Shown piece by piece: positions 14,852 through 23,083 of a DNA stretch of 48,982 bases. The notes under the pieces were generated by a model, which was not told where the DNA came from, did not search any database, and was given only the letters and a program-made list of their open reading frames with translations. The number at the start of each line of letters is the position of its first letter. Position 1 is the stretch's first letter. This DNA is from an uncultured Bacilli bacterium (GTDB taxonomy: Bacteria > Bacillota_I > Bacilli_A > RF39 > UBA660): NCBI GenBank assembly GCA_934162285.1, contig CAKPHY010000009.1, positions 1 through 48,982 on the forward strand, read 5' to 3'. The translations under genes were made by a program, and so were the position numbers.

Positions 14852-15484
14852 ATGATAGAGTGTCAAATTGAAGTTTTTTTAAATATTTTTACAGTAGATG
14901 ATGAAAAATTAAAAATTTTGCTTTTAAAAAAAGAGGGAAGTGTTGCTTGGAGATTACCTAGTCGTTTGCTCAAGATTGATGAATCACTAGAATCATCAGC
15001 AGCTAAAATATGTAATAAATTTAAAATTAAAGGGGATTATTTAAAAGAATGTCATACCTTTAGTGAAGTCAATCGTAATAAAGATAGAAGAACGATAGCT
15101 GTTAGTTATATGACAATAATAAATAAATATAGTTTAAAAGACTATGATTTTGAATACCAGTTATTTGATATAAATAATATTCCCAAGATGGCTTTTGATC
15201 ATGGTGATATTATTAAAAATGCTATATTTGAACTAAAACGTGAATTATTGAATTTGAACAATTTGAAGATTTTATTTCCTGCGGATTTTACGATGCCAGA
15301 ATTACAAAAAATATGTGAAGAAATTCTTGATGAAAAAATTGATCGTCGGAATTTTCGTAAAAAAATGTTACCTTTAGTTGAAGATACAAATGAAAGTAAT
15401 GAAGCAACTTTAGGAAGACCAGCTAAATTATATCGTTTCAGTGATAAAAATCTTGAAAGGAGCTTATTCAATGTTATTAAATAA
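14852..15484 (+). CDS. NrtR-like transcription regulator (Nudix-like plus winged helix)
   Basis: 210 aa. Residues 1-135 have a Nudix-type fold but lack the catalytic box: where GX5EX7REUXEEXGU is expected there is LLKIDESLESSAAKICNKF. Residues 140-210 form the winged helix typical of NrtR: LFPADFTMPELQKIC, RRNFRKKM and GRPAKLYRF. NrtR proteins bind ADP-ribose or related nucleotides and control NAD or sugar metabolism genes. Here the ligand cannot be read. The dyad over its promoter suggests autoregulation. The TadE-like gene overlaps its end by 14 nt. Confidence 0.85.
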   Translation: MIECQIEVFLNIFTVDDEKLKILLLKKEGSVAWRLPSRLLKIDESLESSAAKICNKFKIKGDYLKECHTFSEVNRNKDRRTIAVSYMTIINKYSLKDYDFEYQLFDINNIPKMAFDHGDIIKNAIFELKRELLNLNNLKILFPADFTMPELQKICEEILDEKIDRRNFRKKMLPLVEDTNESNEATLGRPAKLYRFSDKNLERSLFNVIK

Positions 15485-15812
15485 AAAAGGTTCTACATCT
15501 TATGGCTTTGTTGCTCTTTTCTTTGGTGTTTTTCTAGCATGTTTTATAGTTGCTGAAGTAAATTATAAAAGTATTAAAAAAGCTCGTAATAGTATTATGA
15601 ATTTTAATGAAAATAATTATGAAGAACTAGTAATAGAAAATACTAAGAAATATATAGATACATATTATAAAAATTTTAATTTAAGTGAATTAGAAATAAC
15701 CTTAGAAACTTTAAAAGAAAAAGAAAATTTAAATATAAATTGTGATGGTTATGTAAAAGTAAAAAATATAAATAATAATTTAAAAATAGAACCATTCATA
15801 AATTGTAAATAA
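15471..15812 (+). CDS. TadE-like pseudopilin or small secreted membrane protein
   Basis: 113 aa. The N-terminus MLLNKKGSTSYGFVALFFGV looks like a class III prepilin signal (LNKKG followed by a long hydrophobic helix), and it is nearly the same leader as the Flp-like pilin at 9785. The Glu at mature position 5 is missing (Gly there). After the helix (about 12-30) comes a polar, Asn- and Lys-rich part with two Cys near the end. TadE/TadF pseudopilins have this layout. ATG 15471 has AAAGGAG 9 nt upstream, within the regulator gene. Confidence 0.55.
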   Translation: MLLNKKGSTSYGFVALFFGVFLACFIVAEVNYKSIKKARNSIMNFNENNYEELVIENTKKYIDTYYKNFNLSELEITLETLKEKENLNINCDGYVKVKNINNNLKIEPFINCK

Positions 15813-16118
15813 AAAATATTTTAATAAATTATTTATATATTTATAGTTAAAGAATAATTATTTACTATTTTTCTTTTTTATAATATTTTAGTTCATCAGT
15901 GTTTAATTATATAATAAACTGTATAAATTTAATTAATGGCAATGGGTGAATATATTAAATTTCAACAAAAAAGTCTAAAATACATAAAAATATTATTGAC
16001 ATTGTAGGTACAAAATGTTATATTAATGTTGCTTTTGAATTTAAGGTTTACTTCGGTAAATCTTTAATTAAGGTTAAAAACTAAACACCTGGATGTGTGT
16101 AGTGGAAAGGAGAAAAAT
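15813..16118 (+). promoter_or_regulatory. Intergenic region and leader of the str operon
   Basis: The first 180 nt are A/T-rich; I see no terminator, no credible ORF and only a stray TATAAT (15889-15894). The str promoter is at 15996-16024. The leader from about 16031 opens with a strong hairpin capped by a UUCG tetraloop (16038-16069): 14 positions per arm with one mismatch. About 50 nt of less structured RNA with AAAGGAG follow before rpsL. No known leader family is recognised. Confidence 0.6.
15996..16024 (+). promoter_or_regulatory. Promoter of the str operon
   Basis: Consensus TTGACA (15996-16001), 17 nt spacer, TATATT (16019-16024). Confidence 0.85.
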
Positions 16119-16538
16119 ATGCCAACTATAAATCAATTAGTTAGAAAAGGTCGTGGGGAAAAAGTACGTAAGAGAAAATCACCAGTACTTGGAATCGGTT
16201 TTAATAGTAAAGAAAAGAAAACTACTAAACAAGATTCACCACAAAAAAGAGGTGTTTGTACTCGTGTTGGTACATTAACACCAAAGAAACCAAACTCAGC
16301 TTTACGTAAATACGCTCGTGTTCGTTTAAGTAATGGTTATGAAGTAACAGCTTATATTCCTGGTGAAGGACATAACTTACAAGAACATAGTGTTGTAATG
16401 ATTCGTGGTGGACGTGTAAAAGACTTAATCGGTGTTAGATATCACATTATTCGTGGTACATTAGATACTGCTGGAGTTGAAAAACGTCGTCAAGGTCGTT
16501 CTAAATATGGTGCTAAACGCCCAAAAGATAAAAAATAA
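16119..16538 (+). CDS. rpsL: 30S ribosomal protein S12
   Basis: 139 aa, typical of Bacilli. Conserved PTINQLVRKGR start, TPKKPNSALRKYARVRL and GGRVKDLIGVRYH loops. S12 lines the decoding centre. The lysine at the main streptomycin-resistance position (KKPNSA) is wild type. ATG 16119 follows AAAGGAG; the 8 upstream in-frame codons are leader. First gene of rpsL-rpsG-fusA-tuf. Confidence 0.98.
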   Translation: MPTINQLVRKGRGEKVRKRKSPVLGIGFNSKEKKTTKQDSPQKRGVCTRVGTLTPKKPNSALRKYARVRLSNGYEVTAYIPGEGHNLQEHSVVMIRGGRVKDLIGVRYHIIRGTLDTAGVEKRRQGRSKYGAKRPKDKK

Positions 16539-16555
16539 AATAAAGGAGGATTAAT

Positions 16556-17023
16556 ATGCGTAAAAGACGTGCAGTTAAAAGAGACGTTTTAGCAGATCCA
16601 ATATATAATTCAAAATTAGTTACTAAACTTATTAATAGTTTAATGATTGATGGTAAAAAAGGAAAAGCTCAAACAATTCTTTACGATGCTTTTGAAATGG
16701 TTAAAGAAAAAACCAATGAAGATCCAATGAAGGTTTTCGAAAAAGCAATGGAAAATATTAAACCTGCTCTTGAAGTTAAATCACGTAGAGTAGGTGGCGC
16801 TAACTACCAAGTACCAATTGAAGTAAAAGCTGATCGTAGTCAAGCTTTAGCTCTTCGTTGGTTAGTTCAATATTCTCGTTCTCGTAGTGGACATTCTATG
16901 TCAGAAAACTTAGCTAACGAGATTGTTGATGCTGCAAATGGAGTTGGAGCTTCAGTTAAAAAACGTGAAGATACACATCGTATGGCAGAAGCTAATAAAG
17001 CATTTGCTCATTATCGTTGGTAA
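16556..17023 (+). CDS. rpsG: 30S ribosomal protein S7
   Basis: 155 aa, full length, starting MRKRRAVKRDVLADPIYNSK and ending with HRMAEANKAFAHYRW. S7 starts assembly of the 30S head and in E. coli represses its own operon. It is 17 nt after rpsL with AAAGGAGG, in the standard str order. Confidence 0.98.
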   Translation: MRKRRAVKRDVLADPIYNSKLVTKLINSLMIDGKKGKAQTILYDAFEMVKEKTNEDPMKVFEKAMENIKPALEVKSRRVGGANYQVPIEVKADRSQALALRWLVQYSRSRSGHSMSENLANEIVDAANGVGASVKKREDTHRMAEANKAFAHYRW

Positions 17024-17039
17024 GAAAGGATAAAAAAGT

Positions 17040-19112
17040 ATGGCTCGTGAACATGATTTAAGAAATACACGTAACCTAGGTATCATGGCCCATATCGATG
17101 CAGGTAAAACTACTTGTACCGAAAGAATTTTGTTCCATACTGGTAAAATTCATAAAATTGGAGAAACTCATGATGGTGAATCTCAAATGGACTGGATGGA
17201 ACAAGAACAAGAACGTGGAATCACAATTACCTCAGCTGCAACTACAGCTTACTGGAAGGGTCATCGTTTAAATATAATCGATACTCCAGGACATGTAGAC
17301 TTTACAGTTGAAGTTTCAAGATCTCTTCGTGTTCTTGATGGCGCTGTTGCCTTACTTGATGCTCAAGCTGGAGTAGAACCTCAAACTGAAACAGTATGGC
17401 GTCAAGCTACTGAATTTAAAGTACCTCGTTTAATATTCGCTAACAAGATGGATAAGATGGGTGCAAACTTTGAATTTAGTTTAAAAACAATTAAAGATCG
17501 ATTAGGTGTAAATGCTAAACCAATCGAGTGGCCAATTGGGGCTGAAAATGACTTCTTTGGAATTATTGATTTAGTTACAAGAACAGCTTATCATTATGAC
17601 CGCAAAGAAGACGAAAATCCAACTATTATCGATATCCCAGAAGATATGAAAGATTTAGTTGAAGAAAAGCGTAATGAATTAATTGAAGCAGTAGCTGAAT
17701 TTGATGATTCATTAATGGAAAAATATTTAGCAGATGAAGAAATAACAGTTGAAGAATTAAAAGCAGCTATCCGTAAGGGTACTCTTGCTGTGGAATTCTT
17801 CCCAGTATTATGCGGTACAGCATTAGGAAATACTGGTGTTAAATTACTTTTAGATGCTATCGTTGATTATTTACCATCACCTTTAGATATCGAATCAATT
17901 AAAGGTATTGACGAAGATGGTAATGAAGTATATAGACATCCAAAAGATTCAGAACCATTTGCTGCTTTAGCATTTAAGGTTATGACTGACCCATTTGTTG
18001 GACGTTTAACATTCTTCAGAGTTTATTCTGGTCACTTATCAAGTGGTTCATATACTTTAAACTCAACCAAAGGTATTAAAGAAAGAATTGGTCGTTTATT
18101 ATTAATGCATGCTAATAATCGTACTGAAATAACTGATGTTTATACAGGAGATATAGCTGCTGCTGTAGGTTTAAAAAATACTACAACTGGTGATACTCTT
18201 TGTGATGAAAAACATGAAGTTATTTTAGAATCAATGGTATTCCCAGAACCAGTTATCCAATTAGCTGTTGAACCAAAATCAAAAGCTGATCAAGATAAAA
18301 TGGGTGTAGCATTACAAAAATTAGCAGAAGAAGATCCAACATTCAGAGCAACAACTGATACTGAAACAGGACAAACTATTATCGCTGGTATGGGTGAACT
18401 TCACTTAGATATCATCGTTGATAGAATGCGTCGTGAATTCAACGTTGAAGCTAACGTTGGTAAACCACAAGTATCTTATCGTGAAACAATCACTCAAGCT
18501 GGTGAATGTGAAGGTAAGTATATTAAACAATCCGGTGGTCGTGGACAATATGGACACGTTTGGATTAAATTTGAACCAAATCCAGATAAGGGATATGAGT
18601 TCGTTGATGAAGTTGTTGGTGGAACAGTTCCTCGTGAATATATTCCAGTAACAGATAAAGGCTTACAAGATGCAATGAAGACTGGTATTTTAGCTGGCTA
18701 TCCATTAATCGATGTTAAAGCAACTCTATTTGATGGTTCTTACCATGAAGTAGACTCAAGCGAAATGGCATTCAAAATTGCTGCAAGTATGGCTTTAAAA
18801 GAAGCTAAGAATAAATGTAAACCTGTAATTTTAGAACCAATTATGAAGGTTCAAGTAGTTGTTCCAGAAGAATACTTAGGAACAGTTATGGGTGATATTA
18901 CATCACGTCGTGGTAGACCATTAGGTCAAGAATCACGTGGTAATGCTTTAGCAATTAATGCTATGGTACCACTTGCTGAAATGTTTGGTTATGCAACAAG
19001 TTTGCGTTCAAATACACAAGGTCGTGGTAACTATACTATGGAATTTGATCATTACGAAGAAGTTCCAAGAAATATTGCTGAAGAAATCATTAAGAAAAAC
19101 AGCGGAAATTAA
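17040..19112 (+). CDS. fusA: Elongation factor G
   Basis: 690 aa, full length. G1 AHIDAGKTT (17-25), switch RGITITSAATT, G3 DTPGH, G4 NKMD, followed by domains II to V. It is the GTPase that drives translocation and, with RRF, ribosome recycling. It lies 16 nt after rpsG and 70 nt before tuf. Ribosomal protein-like codon use, with more C-ending codons than neighbouring genes. Confidence 0.98.
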   Translation: MAREHDLRNTRNLGIMAHIDAGKTTCTERILFHTGKIHKIGETHDGESQMDWMEQEQERGITITSAATTAYWKGHRLNIIDTPGHVDFTVEVSRSLRVLDGAVALLDAQAGVEPQTETVWRQATEFKVPRLIFANKMDKMGANFEFSLKTIKDRLGVNAKPIEWPIGAENDFFGIIDLVTRTAYHYDRKEDENPTIIDIPEDMKDLVEEKRNELIEAVAEFDDSLMEKYLADEEITVEELKAAIRKGTLAVEFFPVLCGTALGNTGVKLLLDAIVDYLPSPLDIESIKGIDEDGNEVYRHPKDSEPFAALAFKVMTDPFVGRLTFFRVYSGHLSSGSYTLNSTKGIKERIGRLLLMHANNRTEITDVYTGDIAAAVGLKNTTTGDTLCDEKHEVILESMVFPEPVIQLAVEPKSKADQDKMGVALQKLAEEDPTFRATTDTETGQTIIAGMGELHLDIIVDRMRREFNVEANVGKPQVSYRETITQAGECEGKYIKQSGGRGQYGHVWIKFEPNPDKGYEFVDEVVGGTVPREYIPVTDKGLQDAMKTGILAGYPLIDVKATLFDGSYHEVDSSEMAFKIAASMALKEAKNKCKPVILEPIMKVQVVVPEEYLGTVMGDITSRRGRPLGQESRGNALAINAMVPLAEMFGYATSLRSNTQGRGNYTMEFDHYEEVPRNIAEEIIKKNSGN

Positions 19113-19182
19113 AAAAAGACTTGCTATTTTAAAATTAATAATATAAAATAAATTATGTAAATAAATAAAGGAGGAAATTTAA

Positions 19183-20367
19183 ATGGCAAAACAAAAATTT
19201 GATCGTTCAAAACCACATGTTAACATTGGTACAATTGGACACGTAGACCATGGTAAAACAACTTTAACAGCTGCTATTACTAATGTGTTGTCAAAAAAAG
19301 GATTATCAGAATTTGTTGATTATGCAAATATCGATAAAGCCCCAGAAGAAAGAGCTCGTGGTATTACAATTAATACTGCACACGTAGAATATCAAACTGA
19401 AAAACGTCATTATGCACACGTAGACTGCCCAGGACATGCTGACTATGTTAAAAACATGATCACTGGTGCTGCTCAAATGGATGGCGCTATTCTAGTTATT
19501 GCTGCTACTGATGGTCCAATGGCTCAAACTCGTGAACATATCTTATTATCACGTCAAGTAGGAGTACCTCGTATGGTTGTATTCTTAAATAAATGTGATA
19601 TGGTTGACGATCCAGAATTATTAGACTTAGTAGAAGAAGAAGTTCGTGACTTATTAAATGAATATGGTTACGATGGAGCTAACACTCCAATCATTAGAGG
19701 ATCTGCATTAAAAGCATTAGAAGGAGATCCTGCTTATGAAGAAAAAATTATGGAATTAATGGATGCAGTTGATAATTGGATTGAAACTCCAGTTCGTGAT
19801 ACTGATAAACCATTCTTAATGCCAATCGAAGATGTATTTACTATCACAGGTCGTGGAACAGTAGTTACAGGGCGTGTAGAACGTGGTAAATTAAATCTTA
19901 ACGATGAAGTTGAAATCGTTGGATTAAAACCAACTAAAAAATCAGTAGTTACAGGAATTGAAATGTTCCATAAACAATTAGATTATGCAGAAGCTGGAGA
20001 CAATGCCGGAGTATTATTACGTGGTATTTCTCGTGAAGATGTAGAACGTGGACAAGTATTATCTAAACCAGGTTCAGTAACTCCACATACTAAATTTAAA
20101 GCATCAGTATATGTATTATCTAAAGAAGAAGGTGGACGTCATACTCCATTCATGACTAATTATCGTCCACAATTCTATTTCCGTACAACTGATGTAACTG
20201 GTGTTATCGAATTACCTGAAGGCGTTGAAATGGTAATGCCTGGAGATAATGTTGAAATGACAGTTGAATTAATTGCTCCTATCGCTATCGAAAACGGAAC
20301 TAAGTTCTCTATTCGTGAAGGTGGTAGAACAGTTGGTGCTGGAAACGTTTCAGAAATTATTAAGTAA
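19183..20367 (+). CDS. tuf: Elongation factor Tu
   Basis: 394 aa, full length. G1 GHVDHGKTT (19-27), RGITINTAHVEY, DCPGHADYVKNM, NKCD and the two C-terminal barrels. It delivers aminoacyl-tRNA to the ribosome. AAGGAGG precedes the ATG. The 70 nt gap after fusA is A/T-rich and could hold a second promoter, but none is clear. A terminator follows directly, so the str operon ends here without rpsJ and the S10 genes. Confidence 0.98.
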   Translation: MAKQKFDRSKPHVNIGTIGHVDHGKTTLTAAITNVLSKKGLSEFVDYANIDKAPEERARGITINTAHVEYQTEKRHYAHVDCPGHADYVKNMITGAAQMDGAILVIAATDGPMAQTREHILLSRQVGVPRMVVFLNKCDMVDDPELLDLVEEEVRDLLNEYGYDGANTPIIRGSALKALEGDPAYEEKIMELMDAVDNWIETPVRDTDKPFLMPIEDVFTITGRGTVVTGRVERGKLNLNDEVEIVGLKPTKKSVVTGIEMFHKQLDYAEAGDNAGVLLRGISREDVERGQVLSKPGSVTPHTKFKASVYVLSKEEGGRHTPFMTNYRPQFYFRTTDVTGVIELPEGVEMVMPGDNVEMTVELIAPIAIENGTKFSIREGGRTVGAGNVSEIIK

Positions 20368-20378
20368 TTATGAAATTG

Positions 20379-20407
20379 AAAAAGATCATTAATTTGGTCT
20401 TTTTTTA
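20379..20407 (+). terminator. Terminator of the str operon
   Basis: AAAAAGATCA (20379-20388) with TGGTCTTTTT (20395-20404), one wobble pair, 6 nt loop, T run to 20407. Confidence 0.85.
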
Positions 20408-20419
20408 TTGCCTTCTTTA

Positions 20420-20428
20420 TGCTAAAAT
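20420..20428 (+). promoter_or_regulatory. Extended -10 promoter of the DUF5011 pair
   Basis: TGCTAAAAT (TG 20420-20421, TAAAAT 20423-20428), no clear -35 apart from the terminator T run. Confidence 0.5.
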
Positions 20429-20453
20429 TATTATTAGAATAGGTGAGTATGAA

Positions 20454-21800
20454 ATGAATGAAAATGGGAAAAATAATTTAAATATACCTAATATTAAATT
20501 AGTTGAAATAGAAGATAAAACTTTAGAAATTCCAGAAACAGTGGAATTTGGTTTGCCTCCTAATAAAGATTTACCAGAAGAAAAACCTGGAAAAAAAGAA
20601 ATAGGTAACTGGGTAATATTTTTACTTTTAGGAATAATTTTATTATTAAGTGCTTTAATTATATATGTTTTATATAATAAACAACCAGATACAATAATTA
20701 TGCCTGATCAATCTTTAAATAAACCAACTAAAGATGATAATGATTCTAAAAAAGAATTAAGCTTAACTTTAAATGGTGAAGCTACTGTTCTTTATAACTT
20801 GGGAGATGAGTATACCGATCTTGGTGCTGCTGCTGTTGATCCTTTAGATGGAGATATTACTAATCTTATTTCTATTTCTAATAATATTGATATGAATAAA
20901 GTTGGTATTTATCAAATAACTTATAGTATTACAAATTCTAATAATGAAAATAAAGAAGTAACACGTCAAGTGATTGTTGCTAATAATAATGTTACTAATT
21001 TATCAATTTCTTTAGATAATAACATTGTCTTTTTAAAGAAAAATGAAGCATTTATCGATCCAGGTGTTAAAGCCTTTATAAATAATAAGGATGCAACAGA
21101 ATCAGTAGTTAAATATGATGAATTAGACATAAAAAAAGAAGGTATTTATAATATTGTTTATGTTTTAAATGCTGAAAATAATTTAATTTATAAAACTAGA
21201 AAAGTCGTAGTATATGATAATTTAGATGTAGTAAGTGGTTTAGAATTACCAAGTGTTGCTTTAAATTATTCTAAAACTAAAATGACTAGTAATACTTTAA
21301 CAACATGTGATAAAGTTTTTTGGGCTTTTAGAAGTTGTGATAATAATGGCACAATGTCTAATGATGATATTAATAATTGCTTATTAAAATCAGCTAAAAT
21401 TTCATTCATGAATGATATAAGTGAATGTACATATAATAATTATAAGATCACATTTAATAGTGAACTTTGGAAAGCAACAACAACTATTGCTAAAAAAGAT
21501 ATTGATCCTAAAATGATATTACAAGATAAAGATTTTGTTTATGTTTATGAAGAATATAACGAAATGAGTTTAAATAGTGAAAATTGGTTAATTTCTTCAT
21601 GTCCCAAAAATATAAAAACAATACCTCGATATGTTGATAATAAAATATATGCTGATAGTAATCACAATGAAGTAATTGGGTATGCTTCTTGCTTAAATTC
21701 AAGTTTAAATAAAAATATAAATAAAACAACTTATTATAAACACACATTTAGTAAAAATAGTGATAATATATATTATTGGGTTTCAACTGAGCAAATATAG
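20454..21800 (+). CDS. Membrane-anchored DUF5011 protein with six-cysteine C-terminal domain (copy A)
   Basis: 448 aa. A cytoplasmic N-terminus (1-50, Pro/Glu rich), one membrane helix (about 52-74) and a long extracellular part. Two Ig-like DUF5011 domains follow (about 105-190 and 195-255), the first with the signature YTDLGAAAVDPLDGDIT. The last 165 residues have six Cys (TCDK, SCD, NNCL, SEC, SSCP, ASCL) and end TYYKHTFSKNSDNIYYW. The next gene is a paralogue with the same layout and Cys. Function unknown; an adhesin or wall-associated sensor would fit. ATG 20454 follows AGGTGAG; upstream in-frame codons overlap the tuf terminator. Confidence 0.8.
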   Translation: MNENGKNNLNIPNIKLVEIEDKTLEIPETVEFGLPPNKDLPEEKPGKKEIGNWVIFLLLGIILLLSALIIYVLYNKQPDTIIMPDQSLNKPTKDDNDSKKELSLTLNGEATVLYNLGDEYTDLGAAAVDPLDGDITNLISISNNIDMNKVGIYQITYSITNSNNENKEVTRQVIVANNNVTNLSISLDNNIVFLKKNEAFIDPGVKAFINNKDATESVVKYDELDIKKEGIYNIVYVLNAENNLIYKTRKVVVYDNLDVVSGLELPSVALNYSKTKMTSNTLTTCDKVFWAFRSCDNNGTMSNDDINNCLLKSAKISFMNDISECTYNNYKITFNSELWKATTTIAKKDIDPKMILQDKDFVYVYEEYNEMSLNSENWLISSCPKNIKTIPRYVDNKIYADSNHNEVIGYASCLNSSLNKNINKTTYYKHTFSKNSDNIYYWVSTEQI

Positions 21801-21811
21801 AGGAGAACAAA

Positions 21812-23053
21812 ATGAACGATAAAAAGGGCGCTGTTAGTTTACAAAAAAAAGACGTAATTAAGATTTTAATTGGGATAATTATAGTTTTAGTCATTATTCT
21901 TTTATATCTTTTGCTTTTTAATAATTCAACCAAAAATTATGAACCTAATATAACTATAAATGGGGAAGAAACAGTTATTTGTAATATTGGTGAAAAATAT
22001 GAGGAACTTGGCGCAACAGCTACTGATTTAGAAGATGGGGATTTAACTAAAAAAATCAAAACGATTAGTAATGTTAATACCGAAAAATCAGGAATGTATA
22101 AAGTTACTTATGAAGTAGTCGATTCAGCAAATCAAGTTAAAAGAGTAACGAGAGATGTTATTGTTACTAACAACGATACAACTAATGTTAGATTAGAAGT
22201 AACAGGGGACGATTTAATTTTTATTCCCAAAGAGGGCGATTATATAGAAGGCTATAAAGCTTATGATAAAGATGGCAAGGAAATAGTGTCTGATGTTATC
22301 AAATATGGTAAAATTGATCGCTCTAAACCTGGAACTTATACAATTAATTACATTTTAAAATATGGTGATGAAATAGTTAGTAAAAGAAAAAAGATTGTCG
22401 TATATGATAATTTAAAAGAAGTAAATGATGAAGAACTAACTAATAAATTAATAAATACTTTATGGTATGGTGATTATAGAATTCGTAAAGTAACAATTGA
22501 TACTATATCTGATTGTGATAAATTGTCTAAAGTTTTTAATGGTTGTATTTTAACTGATTATACATACGATAAAAATGTTTTGACTTCTGATGAAGTTAAT
22601 CAATGCTTAAAATCAACTTTAAATATTGATAAAAATATAGAAACTAATGTTATTTGTTCTAATATCTCTTATCAAAATATGGATCAAGGTCCTGTTAATG
22701 CGGCTTGGGTAAAAAAAATAGAAAATAAATACAGTAGTACTATTAAAAAAGTCTTAAAAAATAATGATTATATTTATATTTATGATGAATTTTCTTTAAC
22801 AATTCAAGGATTAAATGAAGATAATACTTGGTTAGAAACAGCTTGTCAAAGTGGAAATATAAATTTTACAAATAAACCAGGAAGCATTAATACTGATGTT
22901 TATGGTGATAGTGAATATAAAAAAATAATTGGTAAACAAGTTTGTATTGATGGTAAAATTAGTAATGAAATATACACTAATACTTATTACAAACATACTT
23001 ATAAAAAAACATCTGATGGGAATTACTATTGGATTTCTACTGAACCATTATAA
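21812..23053 (+). CDS. Membrane-anchored DUF5011 protein with six-cysteine C-terminal domain (copy B)
   Basis: 413 aa, paralogue of the gene 11 nt upstream. A short basic N-terminus, one membrane helix (about 17-35), DUF5011 domain 1 (about 45-127, YEELGATATDLEDGDLTKK) and 2 (about 130-200), then the same C-terminal domain. Its six Cys (DCDK, NGC, NQCL, VICS, TACQ, QVC) line up with copy A, as do DYIYIYDE and the end TYYKHTYKKTSDGNYYW. N-termini differ most, so the ligand-facing C-terminal part is the conserved one. AGAGGAG precedes the ATG. Function unknown. Confidence 0.8.
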   Translation: MNDKKGAVSLQKKDVIKILIGIIIVLVIILLYLLLFNNSTKNYEPNITINGEETVICNIGEKYEELGATATDLEDGDLTKKIKTISNVNTEKSGMYKVTYEVVDSANQVKRVTRDVIVTNNDTTNVRLEVTGDDLIFIPKEGDYIEGYKAYDKDGKEIVSDVIKYGKIDRSKPGTYTINYILKYGDEIVSKRKKIVVYDNLKEVNDEELTNKLINTLWYGDYRIRKVTIDTISDCDKLSKVFNGCILTDYTYDKNVLTSDEVNQCLKSTLNIDKNIETNVICSNISYQNMDQGPVNAAWVKKIENKYSSTIKKVLKNNDYIYIYDEFSLTIQGLNEDNTWLETACQSGNINFTNKPGSINTDVYGDSEYKKIIGKQVCIDGKISNEIYTNTYYKHTYKKTSDGNYYWISTEPL

Positions 23054-23083
23054 AAGAGTTATGATTTTCATAACTCTTATTTT
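23054..23083. terminator. Shared terminator between copy B and the FemAB gene
   Basis: A perfect 10 bp stem AAGAGTTATG/CATAACTCTT (23054-23063, 23069-23078) with A- and T-rich flanks on both sides. The stop codon of the minus-strand gene (23077-23079) lies in the stem. Confidence 0.75.

Noticed and set aside
15936..16007. 23-codon ORF (MAMGEYIKFQQKS...) before the str operon
   Set aside because: No ribosome site, and it overlaps the str promoter -35.
20370..20453. Extension of the first DUF5011 protein back to 20370
   Set aside because: These codons lie inside the tuf terminator and the extended -10; ATG 20454 has a ribosome site.
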